Shown: positions 51,259 to 60,385 of the stretch, in pieces
Layout: the number at the start of each line of letters is the position of its first letter
How positions within the stretch are numbered: position 1 is the first letter of the stretch
Assembly: GCF_042434095.1 (NCBI RefSeq)
Contig: NZ_JBHLUE010000034.1
Location: forward strand, 345,499 to 409,498
DNA: 64,000 nucleotides
Direction: 5' to 3'
From: KBS50 sp042434095
GTDB taxonomy: Bacteria; Actinomycetota; Actinomycetes; Mycobacteriales; Micromonosporaceae
Translations under genes and position numbers: made by a program
The notes under the pieces: model-generated
Databases searched by the model: none
Seen by the model: the letters and a program-made list of their open reading frames with translations, nothing else
What the model was told of the DNA's origin: nothing

Positions 51259-51609
51259 AGGTTCGAAACCCCTTTCGCTGTGTCTAGGGTAACACGCTCA
51301 GGCACCCATGTCTCACCGCAGTCCTGACCGTTAACGCAGCTCAGAGGCCCTGTGAGAGGTCTTTCTTCGGCTTGACAGCTGGTTGGAACGATGATTCCGA
51401 CACGCTGAGTCACGAACAGATCACCCGCCGGCAGTGCTTGGCGGTGCAACCGGCCGGCGTGCGCCGTCCGTTACCGATGGTATCCCGGCCGAGCCACCAG
51501 CAGGGCCGGACCGGCGGGTAGGAAGCGGCACAGACTGGCGATTAGCCGGCCGGTGCGCGACGCTGGAAGCCGAGCAACACCCGTCTTCGCCGGTTCCGCA
51601 GGAGGCGCG
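51259..51609. promoter_or_regulatory. Divergent intergenic region carD / thioredoxin-like gene
   Basis: There is no gene in these 351 nt. The carD promoter (overlapping TACCCT and TAGACA boxes at about 51280-51290) and a moderately AT-rich stretch are present. I see no terminator or other structure. Confidence 0.4.
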
Positions 51610-52437
51610 ATGAATTCGTCGGGCAATGGTGACGGTGGGCCGGAGGGCGGGCTGCCCGACCTGCCGCCCGACTGGGGTTCCGTGATCATTCCCGACGATC
51701 CGGCCGAGCTGGCCGCGGAGGCCGCGGCCCTCCGGCGGGAGTTGCGGCGCCGAGCCCGGTCCGCGCGGTGGCGGCGACGTCTCGGCCGGCCGCCGGCGCC
51801 GGGCCGGCCCGGAGCGCCCGGCTGGCGCGTCCTGCGCCGCCGGCGCGATCTGCCCCGGCTGCCGCTGCTTCTCCTGCTGATCGCCGTCCTGGCCACGCTG
51901 ACCAGCCTGTTCGCGGTCATCCGGACCAACCCCACCCGGCAGCCCGGCGGCCGGACCAGCAGCCCGGCGGTCGGCACCGGTGACGCCGGCAGCGGCGGCC
52001 TGGTCGGCGGCAGCGCGGGCGCCGGCACCGTCCCGGCGTCGACGCTGCCGGCGCTGGACCTGGTCGGCGAGCGCGGCGAGCTGATCTCCCTGCGCAGCCT
52101 GCTGCCCGCGCTCATCCTCGTGGTGGACGGCTGCGACTGCGCCAGCCGGATCGACGCGGCCGCCCTCGCGGCGCCGGCGGAGGTGACGGTGGTGGCGCTG
52201 GCCAGCGGCCGGGTCACGCCCGGGCCGGTGGTGGGCCGGGCCGACACCGCCCGCCAGGTCCGCCGGCTGGTCGACCCGGCCGGCGAGCTGCGCTCATCGC
52301 TCCGGCTGGGCACGCCCGACGGCACGCCCACCGCCGTGCTGGTCGGGCGGTCCGCCCGGATCGTCCGCACGGTCCCGGACTCGACGGACCCCGCCCGGGA
52401 CTACGGGCGCGACCTGCCGGAGCTGGTGAAGGACTGA
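51610..52437 (+). CDS. Single-pass membrane protein with thioredoxin-like extracellular domain
   Basis: 275 residues. A charged cytoplasmic N-terminus of about 85 residues is followed by one helix (RLPLLLLLIAVLATLTSLFAVI, shown in part: LPLLLLLIAVLATLTSLFAV, about 88-107), a Gly/Ser/Thr linker and a domain with LPALDLVGERGELISLRSLL, VVDGCDC and PTAVLVGRSARIVRTV. The order strand-helix-C-x-C-strand resembles redoxin/thioredoxin folds, although the motif is C-D-C rather than C-x2-C. Function unknown. CAGGAGG precedes the ATG. Confidence 0.6.
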   Translation: MNSSGNGDGGPEGGLPDLPPDWGSVIIPDDPAELAAEAAALRRELRRRARSARWRRRLGRPPAPGRPGAPGWRVLRRRRDLPRLPLLLLLIAVLATLTSLFAVIRTNPTRQPGGRTSSPAVGTGDAGSGGLVGGSAGAGTVPASTLPALDLVGERGELISLRSLLPALILVVDGCDCASRIDAAALAAPAEVTVVALASGRVTPGPVVGRADTARQVRRLVDPAGELRSSLRLGTPDGTPTAVLVGRSARIVRTVPDSTDPARDYGRDLPELVKD

Positions 52438-52445
52438 TCGATCGG

Positions 52446-53543
52446 TCAGTCAGCCTCGCCCGCCAGCGCCCGCTCCGACTCACGCTCCAGGAGCGCCGCG
52501 TAGAGGGTCAGGCCCGGGCCGAACGCGAGCAGCAGCACCCGCCGGGGCGGCCGGGACGCGCGGCGCATCCGGTCGAGGATCAGCAGCGCCGTGGGCGAGG
52601 AGCAGTTGCCATGCTCGGCCAGCGTCTCCCGGGAGGCATCCAGGGCGTCGGCGGGCAGCCCCAGCTCGCGCTCCACCACGGTGAGGATGCGCGGGCCACC
52701 CGGGTGCACCGCCCAGCCGTCGACGTCGGACCGGGTGAGGCCGTGCCGGTCCAGCAGGTCGTCGACCAGCGTGGCCACGTGCGCCGCGAGCACCTGCGGC
52801 ACCCGTGGCGACAGGCCCATCCGGAAGCCCCGGTCGGTCACCTCCCAGGTCATGTGGTCCGAGGTGGAGGTGTCGGTCGCCGAGGCCACCTCCCGGACGG
52901 CGTACCCGCCGGCGCCGTCCCCCGGCTCGCTGCCGGGTCGCAGCACCGTCGCCACGGCGGCGTCCGAGAAGAGCGCGTGCGAGATGATCTGCTGGGTGTC
53001 CATCCGGGCCGACGCGGGCTGGATGTGCAGGCTGGTCAGCTCGGCGCAGAGCAGCAGCGCCGGCCGGCCCCGGGCCGCCACGAAGTCGCTGGCCACGCCG
53101 AGCCCGGGCAGTGCCGCGTAACAGCCCATGTGCCCGATGAACAGGCGCTGAGTGTCCGGCGCCATGCCCATGTCCCGGGCCAGCAGAATGTCCAGCCCCG
53201 GCGTGGCGTACCCGGTGCAGGAACAGACCGCGAACAACCCGATGTCCCGGACCGGCACCCCGGCGGCGGCCAGCGCCCGGTCGACGGCCTCCTTGCCCAG
53301 CGGCAACGCCTCGGTGAGGTAGCGGCGCATGCGGCGCTCGGTCGGCCAGTCGGACACGTCCTCCAGCAGCGGGTTGACCGCCGCCTGCCGGGTGGTGACG
53401 CCCGAGTTCGCGAAGATCCGCTGGGCCAGCGCCCTGGTCGTGCCGGTGAAGTGCCCGGCGAAGAAGCCGCTCCACAACTCCTCCTGGGAGGTGGGCGGCG
53501 GGGTCGCCACCCCCAGGCCCGCGATCACCGGTGATTGGGTCAT
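52446..53543 (-). CDS. Type III polyketide synthase (chalcone synthase-like)
   Basis: 365 residues. The catalytic Cys is in FIGHMGCYAALPGLGVASDF (about 132-151), the His in GWAVHPGGPRIL (about 268-279) and the Asn in EHGNCSSPTALLIL (about 302-315), completing the C-H-N triad. The N-terminal FANSGVTTRQ and ALFSDAAVAT are also characteristic. It condenses malonyl-CoA onto a fatty or aromatic starter to give alkylresorcinol- or pyrone-type products. It is followed, reading leftwards from the neighbours, by a flavoprotein, a methyltransferase and a UbiA-type prenyltransferase, as in the alkyl-O-dihydrogeranyl-methoxyhydroquinone (agq) cluster of Actinoplanes, recalled from memory. Confidence 0.9.
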   Translation of the reverse strand: MTQSPVIAGLGVATPPPTSQEELWSGFFAGHFTGTTRALAQRIFANSGVTTRQAAVNPLLEDVSDWPTERRMRRYLTEALPLGKEAVDRALAAAGVPVRDIGLFAVCSCTGYATPGLDILLARDMGMAPDTQRLFIGHMGCYAALPGLGVASDFVAARGRPALLLCAELTSLHIQPASARMDTQQIISHALFSDAAVATVLRPGSEPGDGAGGYAVREVASATDTSTSDHMTWEVTDRGFRMGLSPRVPQVLAAHVATLVDDLLDRHGLTRSDVDGWAVHPGGPRILTVVERELGLPADALDASRETLAEHGNCSSPTALLILDRMRRASRPPRRVLLLAFGPGLTLYAALLERESERALAGEAD

Positions 53544-53634
53544 GCCTTCCGCCTCTCGTCTCGCGCGGCGGCGCTCGGGACCCCGGCACCCACCGTGCCG
53601 GTACCCAGTTCGCCGGCGATCACCCCACCGGCAC

Positions 53635-54801
53635 TCACCATCGGGGCGCCGAGCCGTCGCGATCCGGATCGCCGCCGAGAGCGGCGATGCCCAGCCAGTC
53701 GGCGCAGACATCCGAGGTGGCCGGATGCAGGGAGCCGCACCGGGCGTCCCGGTACAGCCGCTCCAGCGGGTGTCCCCGGCGGGTCGCCGAGGTCCCGGCG
53801 GCCTCCAGCATGGACGCCGCCACCTCGGCCGCGGTCGTACCGGCCAGCAGCTTCGCCCGCCACACCCAGCGGTTGGTCTCCTCCGCGCCGGGCGCCTCGT
53901 CCACCCGGCGGGCCGCCTCGGCCACCACCAGCTCCGCGGCGGCCGCCGCGGCGTCCGCCCGGCCCACCCGGGCGCGCACCGCCGGCAGCCCGGTGAGGCC
54001 CCGCGCGTTCAGGTGCTCGGCGGCCGCGTCCACGGCCGCCCGGGCCACCCCGACATACACCGCGGCATAGCTGGCCACCAGCCAGTGCGGCATCAGCTGG
54101 GCCACCACCAGGGCCAGCCCCTCCACCCCACCGAGCAGTCGGTCCGCCGGCACCACCGCGTCCAGGTGCAGGTCGTGTGAGGAGGTCGCGCGCATGCCCA
54201 ACGAGTCCCAGGTCGGCTCCACGGTCACCCCGGCGCCGGCCGGCACCAGGAACTGCGACACCACCGACGGGTCCGCGGCGCTGCGGGCGGCCACGAGGTA
54301 CGCGTCGGCGTGCCCGGCGCCCGAGCAGAACGTCTTGGCGCCCTTGATGTGATAGCCGCCGTCCACCGGTTCGTAGACCGTGGACAGTTGCGACAGCCGG
54401 GCGCCGGCGCCCCGCTCGCTCATGGCCACCCCGTACCAGGATCCGGCCGCGGCGTCGGCGAGCAGCCGGTCCCGGGCGGCGAGGGCCTCGTCCGGGATCC
54501 CCAGCGCCTGGGCGAGTTCCTCGGTGACCGCGCCGAGCGCGCCGGTCACCGAGGCGTGCATGTTGAACACCAGCGCCGTGGCGCCGTTGCCCCGGGCCAG
54601 CTCGGTGGCCACCGCCGCGTAGCCGGCGAAGCTGGACCCCAGCCCGCCGAGCTCGGTCGGCACCATCAGGCCCAGCAGGCCCGCCTCGCCCAGGTCCGCG
54701 AAGTCCGACGCCGGGAACGAGCCGTCCCGGTCGTGCTCCGCGGCCCGGGCCGCGAACCGCGGCGCCAACCTGCGCGCGGCATCCAGCGCGTCGACCGCCA
54801 T
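53635..54801 (-). CDS. Acyl-CoA dehydrogenase-fold flavoprotein
   Basis: 388 residues with the full acyl-CoA dehydrogenase architecture: N-terminal helices (DLGEAGLLGLMVPTELGG, about 30-47), middle beta domain (GVAMSERGAGARLSQLS, about 125-141) and C-terminal helical bundle. The C-terminal region lacks an obvious catalytic Glu motif. Such proteins also act as flavin-dependent hydroxylases (group D) or as reductases of prenyl chains. In this cluster it may hydroxylate the resorcinol to a hydroquinone or act on the prenyl group. AAGGGGG precedes the ATG. Confidence 0.8.
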   Translation of the reverse strand: MAVDALDAARRLAPRFAARAAEHDRDGSFPASDFADLGEAGLLGLMVPTELGGLGSSFAGYAAVATELARGNGATALVFNMHASVTGALGAVTEELAQALGIPDEALAARDRLLADAAAGSWYGVAMSERGAGARLSQLSTVYEPVDGGYHIKGAKTFCSGAGHADAYLVAARSAADPSVVSQFLVPAGAGVTVEPTWDSLGMRATSSHDLHLDAVVPADRLLGGVEGLALVVAQLMPHWLVASYAAVYVGVARAAVDAAAEHLNARGLTGLPAVRARVGRADAAAAAAELVVAEAARRVDEAPGAEETNRWVWRAKLLAGTTAAEVAASMLEAAGTSATRRGHPLERLYRDARCGSLHPATSDVCADWLGIAALGGDPDRDGSAPRW

Positions 54802-54845
54802 GTCGCCCCCTTAGCCTTCCCCAGCCTTACCCTCGACGGCGGGCG

Positions 54846-55622
54846 CTACCCGCCCTTGACCCCGCGACCCTGATAGAGGACGGCGGCGGACCAGGTCGGC
54901 ACGATCCGCGGCGGCGCCACCGCGGACCGACCCGCCATCCCACCGGGCAGCGCCCGGCGGACCAGCCAGCGCAGCATCCCCAGCGCCTGCGGCCGGACCC
55001 CGCGCACCCGCACCGGTACGCCGTGCCGGGCGCACTCGCTGACCAGCTCGCGGGCGTTCACGAAGAGCCGCGGGTCGTGGATGCCGCGCGGCACCCCGGG
55101 AAACAGCTCGGCCACCCGGATGGAGATGAGCCGACCCAGCGCGGTGTCGTTCAGGGTGTCCAGCACGAGCGTCCCGCCCGGGCGCAGCACCCGGCACGCC
55201 TCGGCCACCGCGCGCCGCCAGTCCGGCACGTGTTCGAGCACCTCGCCGGCGGCCACCACGTCGGCGCAGCCGTCGGCCAGCGGCACCCGGGCCGCGTCCC
55301 CGCGGACCGCGGTCACCCCGTGCTCGGCCGCCTGTTCCAGCGCGGACCGGGTCAGGTCGACGCCGACATGCCGGTAGCCCTTGCCGGCCACGTGCGGCGC
55401 GAGCAGCCCGGCGCCGCAGCCGAGGTCCACCAGGACGGCGCCGGGGCGGCGGGCCGGCGGCACCAGCTCGGCCCGGGCGGCCGCGAGCCAGTGCAGCATC
55501 GCGAACGCGCCGTCCGGGCGCCACCACTCGTCCGCCAGGTCGTCGTACTGGCCGGGATCGTTGCGGGGTCGGTGGGGAGTCGGCGCCGGCCGGGTGGTGA
55601 CGCCGGCTCCCTCGTCTCGCAT
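54846..55622 (-). CDS. UbiG-like class I SAM-dependent methyltransferase
   Basis: 258 residues. Motif I is VLVDLGCGAGLLAPHVAGKG (about 62-81), then VGVDLTRSALEQA, GDAARVPLADGCADVVAAGE and VLEHVPDW, followed by RVLRPGGTLVLDTLN. The pattern matches UbiG-type O-methyltransferases acting on phenolic rings. It fits methylation of a hydroxyquinol or resorcinol product of the type III PKS. ATG 55622 has no ribosome-binding site, and the divergent prenyltransferase starts within 50 nt. Confidence 0.85.
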   Translation of the reverse strand: MRDEGAGVTTRPAPTPHRPRNDPGQYDDLADEWWRPDGAFAMLHWLAAARAELVPPARRPGAVLVDLGCGAGLLAPHVAGKGYRHVGVDLTRSALEQAAEHGVTAVRGDAARVPLADGCADVVAAGEVLEHVPDWRRAVAEACRVLRPGGTLVLDTLNDTALGRLISIRVAELFPGVPRGIHDPRLFVNARELVSECARHGVPVRVRGVRPQALGMLRWLVRRALPGGMAGRSAVAPPRIVPTWSAAVLYQGRGVKGG

Positions 55623-55668
55623 GATGTCGAGCGTGGCACGACTCGGGAGTAACGGCCAGACTTCGCAC

Positions 55669-56508
55669 GTGCCGCGTCGGGTGTGGGGACTGATCCGGGC
55701 CTGCCACCCGGAACCGGCGGTGGCGGTCACGGCCGTCACCGTGCTGCTGGCCGCCGGCGCCGGGCACGGCCCGCGCGGGCTGGCCGCGGTGGGCGGCACG
55801 ATCCTGGCCAGCCAGCTGGCCGTGGGCTGGAGCAACGACTGGCTCGACGCGGGGCGGGACGCCGCGGTGGGCCGGCGGGACAAGCCCGTACCGGCCGGGC
55901 TGCTCGGCCGGCGCACCCTCGGGGTGGCCGCGCTGCTGGCCACGCTCGGCACCCCGCTGCTGGCCCTGTCGCTCAACCCGGCGGCGGCCGCCTGCGCGAT
56001 CGCCGCCCTGGTGTCCGGGCTGCTGTACAACTGGCCGCTCAAGTCCACGCCGCTCTCGGTGCTGCCGTACGCGGTCTCCTTCGGGATGCTGCCGGCCTGC
56101 GTCGTGCTGGCCCTGCCCGGCGCGCCGACCCCGCCGGTCTGGCTGCCCGTCGCGGGCGCGCTGCTGGGGGCCGGCGCACACTTCGCCAACGCCCTGCCCG
56201 ACCTGGACGACGACGCCCGGACGGGGGTACGGGGCCTGCCGCACCGGCTCGGCCCCGACCGTTCCGCCCTGGCGGCCGGCGGGCTGCTGCTGGCCGCCAC
56301 GGCCGTACTGGTCTTCGGGCCGGCCGGGGCGCCGTCGTGGGCGGGCTGGGCGGCCGCCGGCACGGCCGTCGCCATCCTGCCCCTCGGCTGGTACGTCGGC
56401 CGCCCGCGGCCGGGCCGGCCGGGTCGGCCGGTGGCCGCCTTCCGGGCGGTGATGGTGATCGCGTTGATCGACGTGGCGCTGCTGGTGCTCGGCGGCCGGC
56501 TGGCCTGA
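55669..56508 (+). CDS. UbiA-family prenyltransferase
   Basis: 279 residues with about eight hydrophobic helices. The two Asp-rich prenyl-diphosphate motifs are WSNDWLDAGRDAAVGRRDKP (about 55-74) and NALPDLDDDARTGVRGLPHR (about 173-192). These enzymes transfer a prenyl group to an aromatic acceptor in the membrane. The start is uncertain: GTG 55669 fits a leaderless transcript (CAGACT 6 nt upstream) and directly precedes the usual L-I-R-A-C-H-P-E-P opening; ATG 55621/55624 would overlap the divergent methyltransferase start. It belongs with the type III PKS cluster. Confidence 0.85.
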   Translation: MPRRVWGLIRACHPEPAVAVTAVTVLLAAGAGHGPRGLAAVGGTILASQLAVGWSNDWLDAGRDAAVGRRDKPVPAGLLGRRTLGVAALLATLGTPLLALSLNPAAAACAIAALVSGLLYNWPLKSTPLSVLPYAVSFGMLPACVVLALPGAPTPPVWLPVAGALLGAGAHFANALPDLDDDARTGVRGLPHRLGPDRSALAAGGLLLAATAVLVFGPAGAPSWAGWAAAGTAVAILPLGWYVGRPRPGRPGRPVAAFRAVMVIALIDVALLVLGGRLA

Positions 56509-56770
56509 GCCCGCCGGCCCGGCGTCCGTCGGGCCCGACGGCCGTCCCCGGGCTTGGCAACCGCGGCCGCGCCTCCGGGGTGGCGGCCGTGCGGCCTCGC
56601 CGGTGCGGTCAAGCCGGGATGACCGGGTCCGTGTACGGCGGGCGATCACGGGCAACTACCCTGGAGCCCGGCCTGGCGGCTGCCGCGACCCGGGGTCGGG
56701 CGGTCGGCGAAGAGGCGGGACGGCCACCGCGTCCGTCGGGTGGACGCGGATCGTGACGAGGAGGACCGAC

Positions 56771-57562
56771 GTGACGCGCTCGATCAGCCGAGCCCGGCGG
56801 GCGGCGCTGCTGCTGGCCGGCGGGGCCGCGGCCGGCACCACCCTGCTGCTGGCCGGGTGCGGGGCCGGCCAGATCGCCGAGACATCGCGGATCGAACCCG
56901 CCATCTCCGGCGTCAACGCCGAGATGAACGACGCGACCTTCAAGGTCCGCGACCTCGGCGTCGACTACGCCGGCACGGCCGGTTACCGCGCGGGCGGGGA
57001 CGCCACCCTGCACGTCGTGCTCTACAACGACGGGCCCGACCCGATGACCGTCAAGGTCAGCTCCAGCTCGGCCGGCTCGGTCGCGCTGGCCACCGGCCCG
57101 GTCTCGAGCCCGGTCCCGGGGGCGGAGCAGGTCACGTCCGGGCCGGGCGGCGCCTCGGTGAGCCCGGGGCCGAGCAAGTCGACCGGCGCGCCGTCCAGCC
57201 CGTACCCGGGCGGGCTGCCCGGCACGGGGGCGCCGAGCCCGTCCACCTCGACCTCCGCGGCCGGCACCCCGAGCGCCGAGGGCAGCGCCGCGGCGTCGGC
57301 GGGCGCCAGCGCGAGCGCCGCGCCGGCCGGACCGGCCAGCGTCGACATCCCCGCGCACGGGTTCGTCGTGCTGGACCGTAACTCCGGCAGCTACCTGCGG
57401 CTCGTCGGGCTCAAGAACGCGCTGGCCCCGGGCCAGACCGTGCAGGTGACCTTCGACGTGAACGGGCAGCAGCTCACCACCGCCGCGCCGGTCGCCGTAC
57501 CGCTGACTCCCGCGCCCACCGCGCCGCCGGTCCCCGGCGCCGAGGGCGGCCACGGCGGCTGA
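56771..57562 (+). CDS. LpqE-like lipoprotein
   Basis: 263 residues. A lipoprotein signal peptide (RRAALLLAGGAAAGTTLLLA, lipobox LLLAGC with the lipidated Cys at about residue 29) is followed by GAGQIAETSRIEPAISGVNA, very like mycobacterial LpqE (G-A-G-Q-I...P-A-V-N-G). The beta-rich domain is interrupted by a Ser/Pro/Gly-rich linker of about 90 residues (about 115-205). Its position directly upstream of radA is the same as for lpqE. LpqE is a surface lipoprotein of uncertain role. GTG 56771 has GAGGAGGA upstream. Confidence 0.8.
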   Translation: MTRSISRARRAALLLAGGAAAGTTLLLAGCGAGQIAETSRIEPAISGVNAEMNDATFKVRDLGVDYAGTAGYRAGGDATLHVVLYNDGPDPMTVKVSSSSAGSVALATGPVSSPVPGAEQVTSGPGGASVSPGPSKSTGAPSSPYPGGLPGTGAPSPSTSTSAAGTPSAEGSAAASAGASASAAPAGPASVDIPAHGFVVLDRNSGSYLRLVGLKNALAPGQTVQVTFDVNGQQLTTAAPVAVPLTPAPTAPPVPGAEGGHGG

Positions 57563-57576
57563 GCCGCCGAGCTTCC

Positions 57577-57616
57577 GGTACGGGCCGGGCGCGGTTGACC
57601 GCGCCCGGCCCGTACC
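57577..57616 (+). terminator. Strong hairpin terminator
   Basis: A perfect 18-bp stem (57577-57594 with 57599-57616) with loop TTGA, followed by TTTG. It separates the lipoprotein gene from radA. Confidence 0.88.
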
Positions 57617-57634
57617 TTTGTCGGGGGGTCTGGT

Positions 57635-57640
57635 TACCGT
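57635..57640 (+). promoter_or_regulatory. -10 box of radA, leaderless type
   Basis: TACCGT, then TCCAGG, then the GTG start codon. Confidence 0.55.
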
Positions 57641-57646
57641 TCCAGG

Positions 57647-59095
57647 GTGAATTCCCGCGCGGTATCCCGGACCGGCTCCACCTCCCGCGGCCGCGGCGCG
57701 GCTCGCGAGCCCCGACCGGCCTACGAGTGCGACGCCTGCGGTCACCAGCCGCCCAAGTGGGTCGGACGCTGCCCGGAGTGCGGCGAGTGGGGTTCGGTGA
57801 TCGAGAGCACCGTGACCGGCCCCACGGTCTCCGGCCGGGTGGTCAGCTCGCGGGCCCCCGCCGAGCCGGCCCGGCCGATCGCCACCATCAGCGCCGCGCC
57901 GGCCCGGGCCCGACCGACCGGGGTGGCCGAGCTGGACCGCGTGCTCGGCGGCGGCCTGGTGCCGGGCGCCGTCGTGCTGCTGGCCGGCGAACCGGGCGTC
58001 GGCAAATCGACCCTGCTGCTCGACGTCGCCCAGCAGTGGGCGGCCGGTGCCGGCAGCCCGTCCCTGGTTGTCAGCGGGGAGGAGTCGGTCAGCCAGGTGC
58101 GCCTCCGGGCGGAACGGATGGGCACGCTGCACGACCAGCTCTATCTCGCGGCCGAGAGCGACCTGTCGGCGGTGCTGGGGCACCTCGACGCGGTCAAGCC
58201 CGGCCTGCTGGTGCTCGACTCCGTGCAGACGATCTCCATGCCGGGCACCGAGGGCGTCTCCGGCGGCGTGACCCAGGTCCGGGCCGTCACGGCGGCGCTG
58301 GTGGCGGTTGCCAAGGAGCGTGGCATCGCCACCGTGCTGGTGGGGCACGTCACCAAGGACGGCCAGGTGGCCGGCCCGCGGGTGCTGGAGCACCTGGTCG
58401 ACGTGGTGCTGCACTTCGAGGGCGACAAGCACTCGTCGCTGCGGATGGTGCGCGGCGTCAAGAACCGGTTCGGCGCGGCCGACGAGGTCGGCTGCTTCGA
58501 GATGCACGAGGGCGGCATCAAGAGCCTCGCCGACCCGTCCGGGCTGTTCCTGACCCGATATTCGGAGGCCGTGCCGGGCACCTGCGTCACGGTAGCCATG
58601 GAGGGCCGGCGGGCGCTCGTCACCGAGGTGCAGGCGCTGATCGGCGCCGCGGTCCCCGGCTCGCCCCGGCGTACGGTGTCGGGGCTGGACTCCGCCCGGC
58701 TGGCCATGGTCCTCGCCGTCCTGCAACGCCGCACCGACCGGCTCACGCTGCACGACCGGGAGGTCTTCGCGGCCACCGTGGGTGGCATCCGGGTGGTCGA
58801 GCCGGCCGCCGACCTCGCGGTGGCGCTCGCGGTGGCGTCCGGCGGGACCAACCTGGCCATCGCCCCGCACATGGTGGCGATCGGCGAGGTCGGGCTCACC
58901 GGCGAGGTGCGGCGGGTCGGCGCCGTCCCGCGCCGGCTGGCCGAGGCAGCCCGGCTGGGCTTCCGGTACGCGCTGGTGCCGCCCGGGTGCGGCCCCGACG
59001 CCACGGGCATCCGGCCGGACGGGATGCGGGTCACCGAGGTGAGCGACCTGCGGACCGCGCTCAACATGGCGGCCCGGCTCTCGGTGGACGACTAG
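57647..59095 (+). CDS. radA: DNA repair ATPase RadA
   Basis: 482 residues. Zinc finger: CDACGHQPPKWVGRCPECGE (about 26-45). Walker A: GEPGVGKSTLLL (about 113-124). RadA-specific KNRFG in GVKNRFGAADEVG (about 268-280). The C-terminal Lon-protease-like domain begins VFAATVGGIRVVEPAADLAV. RadA promotes branch migration in recombination and repair and is often transcribed with disA, the next gene here (105 nt downstream). The GTG at 57647 is in a leaderless context. Confidence 0.95.
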   Translation: MNSRAVSRTGSTSRGRGAAREPRPAYECDACGHQPPKWVGRCPECGEWGSVIESTVTGPTVSGRVVSSRAPAEPARPIATISAAPARARPTGVAELDRVLGGGLVPGAVVLLAGEPGVGKSTLLLDVAQQWAAGAGSPSLVVSGEESVSQVRLRAERMGTLHDQLYLAAESDLSAVLGHLDAVKPGLLVLDSVQTISMPGTEGVSGGVTQVRAVTAALVAVAKERGIATVLVGHVTKDGQVAGPRVLEHLVDVVLHFEGDKHSSLRMVRGVKNRFGAADEVGCFEMHEGGIKSLADPSGLFLTRYSEAVPGTCVTVAMEGRRALVTEVQALIGAAVPGSPRRTVSGLDSARLAMVLAVLQRRTDRLTLHDREVFAATVGGIRVVEPAADLAVALAVASGGTNLAIAPHMVAIGEVGLTGEVRRVGAVPRRLAEAARLGFRYALVPPGCGPDATGIRPDGMRVTEVSDLRTALNMAARLSVDD

Positions 59096-59188
59096 GGTCG
59101 GTGGCAAAGCCCCGGCCGGACCGGACACGGAGGCAGACCCGGTGACACATCACAGTAACCGCGAGAGCACCCACCGCAGAACAGTCCG

Positions 59189-59194
59189 TAGACT
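59189..59194 (+). promoter_or_regulatory. -10 box of disA, leaderless type
   Basis: TAGACT, then GTGCGG, then GTG 59201. Another GTG at 59195 would lie between the box and the expected transcription start, so 59201 is preferred. Confidence 0.6.
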
Positions 59195-59200
59195 GTGCGG

Positions 59201-60385
59201 GTGCCGATCGACCGCGATGCCAACCGAATCACCGGCGCCATCCCCCAGGTCCGGGCCGGTGGCCCGGGCGCCGCGGCGCGTCCCGTCACCGCGGGCATGA
59301 CCGTGAGCGGGTCGGGCGCCAGCGGCGACCCACTGCGCGCAAACCTGGCCCTCATGGCCCCCGGCACCGCCCTGCGGGACGGCCTCGAGCGGATCCTGCG
59401 CGGCCGGACCGGGGCGCTGATCGTCCTGGGCTACGACAAGGTCGTCGAGTCGCTGTGCACCGGCGGGTTCCCGCTGGACGTGGAGTTCTCCGCCACTCGG
59501 GTCCGCGAGCTGTGCAAGATGGACGGTGCCGTGGTGCTGTCCAGCGACGGCACCCGGATCGTACGGGCCGCCGTGCACCTGATGCCCGACCCGTCGATCC
59601 CCACCGAGGAGTCCGGCACCCGGCACCGGACCGCCGAGCGGGTGGGCCGGCAGACCGGCTACCCGGTCATCTCGGTCAGCCAGTCCATGCGGATCATCAG
59701 CCTCTACGTCAACGGGCAGCGGCACGTCCTGGACGACTCGGCGGCGATCCTGTCCCGGGCCAATCAGGCGCTCGCCACCCTGGAGCGCTACAAGCTGCGC
59801 CTCGACGAGGTCTCCGGCACGCTGTCGGCGCTCGAGATCGAGGATCTGGTCACCGTGCGCGACGCGGTGGCCGTGGTGCAGCGCCTCGAGATGGTCCGCC
59901 GGATCGCCGACGAGATCGCCGGGTACGTCGTCGAGCTGGGCACCGACGGCCGGCTGCTGGCCCTGCAGCTCGACGAGCTGATGGCCGGGGTGGACGCCGA
60001 CCGCACGCTGGTGATCCGGGACTACCTCCCGGTCGGCCGCAAGGCGCGCACCCTCGACGAGGCGCTGGTCGAGCTCGACCTGCTCACCGCGACCGAGCTG
60101 ATCGACCTGGTCTCGGTGGCCCGGGCCATCGGGTACGGCGGCGCCTCCGACGCGCTCGAGGCGGCCGTGAGCCCGCGCGGGTTCCGTTTGCTGGCCAAGG
60201 TTCCCCGGCTGCCGTCCGCGATCATCGACCGGCTGGTCAGTCACTTCGGCACCCTGCAGCGGCTGCTGGGCGCGACCGTGGAGGACCTGCAGGCCGTCGA
60301 CGGCGTGGGCGACGCGCGGGCCCGCGGCGTACGCGAGGGCTTGTCCCGGCTGGCCGAGTCGTCGATCCTCGAACGCTACGTCTGA
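59201..60385 (+). CDS. disA: DNA integrity scanning diadenylate cyclase DisA
   Basis: 394 residues in the DisA layout: N-terminal diadenylate cyclase domain with the DGA motif in KMDGAVVLSSDG (about 105-116) and RHR motif in GTRHRTAERVG (about 140-150), a helical spine, and a C-terminal DNA-binding HhH domain (LVSHFGTLQRLLGATVEDLQ, then AVDGVGDARARGVREGL). It makes c-di-AMP from two ATP and is modulated by branched DNA, which fits the radA neighbour. Confidence 0.95.
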   Translation: MPIDRDANRITGAIPQVRAGGPGAAARPVTAGMTVSGSGASGDPLRANLALMAPGTALRDGLERILRGRTGALIVLGYDKVVESLCTGGFPLDVEFSATRVRELCKMDGAVVLSSDGTRIVRAAVHLMPDPSIPTEESGTRHRTAERVGRQTGYPVISVSQSMRIISLYVNGQRHVLDDSAAILSRANQALATLERYKLRLDEVSGTLSALEIEDLVTVRDAVAVVQRLEMVRRIADEIAGYVVELGTDGRLLALQLDELMAGVDADRTLVIRDYLPVGRKARTLDEALVELDLLTATELIDLVSVARAIGYGGASDALEAAVSPRGFRLLAKVPRLPSAIIDRLVSHFGTLQRLLGATVEDLQAVDGVGDARARGVREGLSRLAESSILERYV

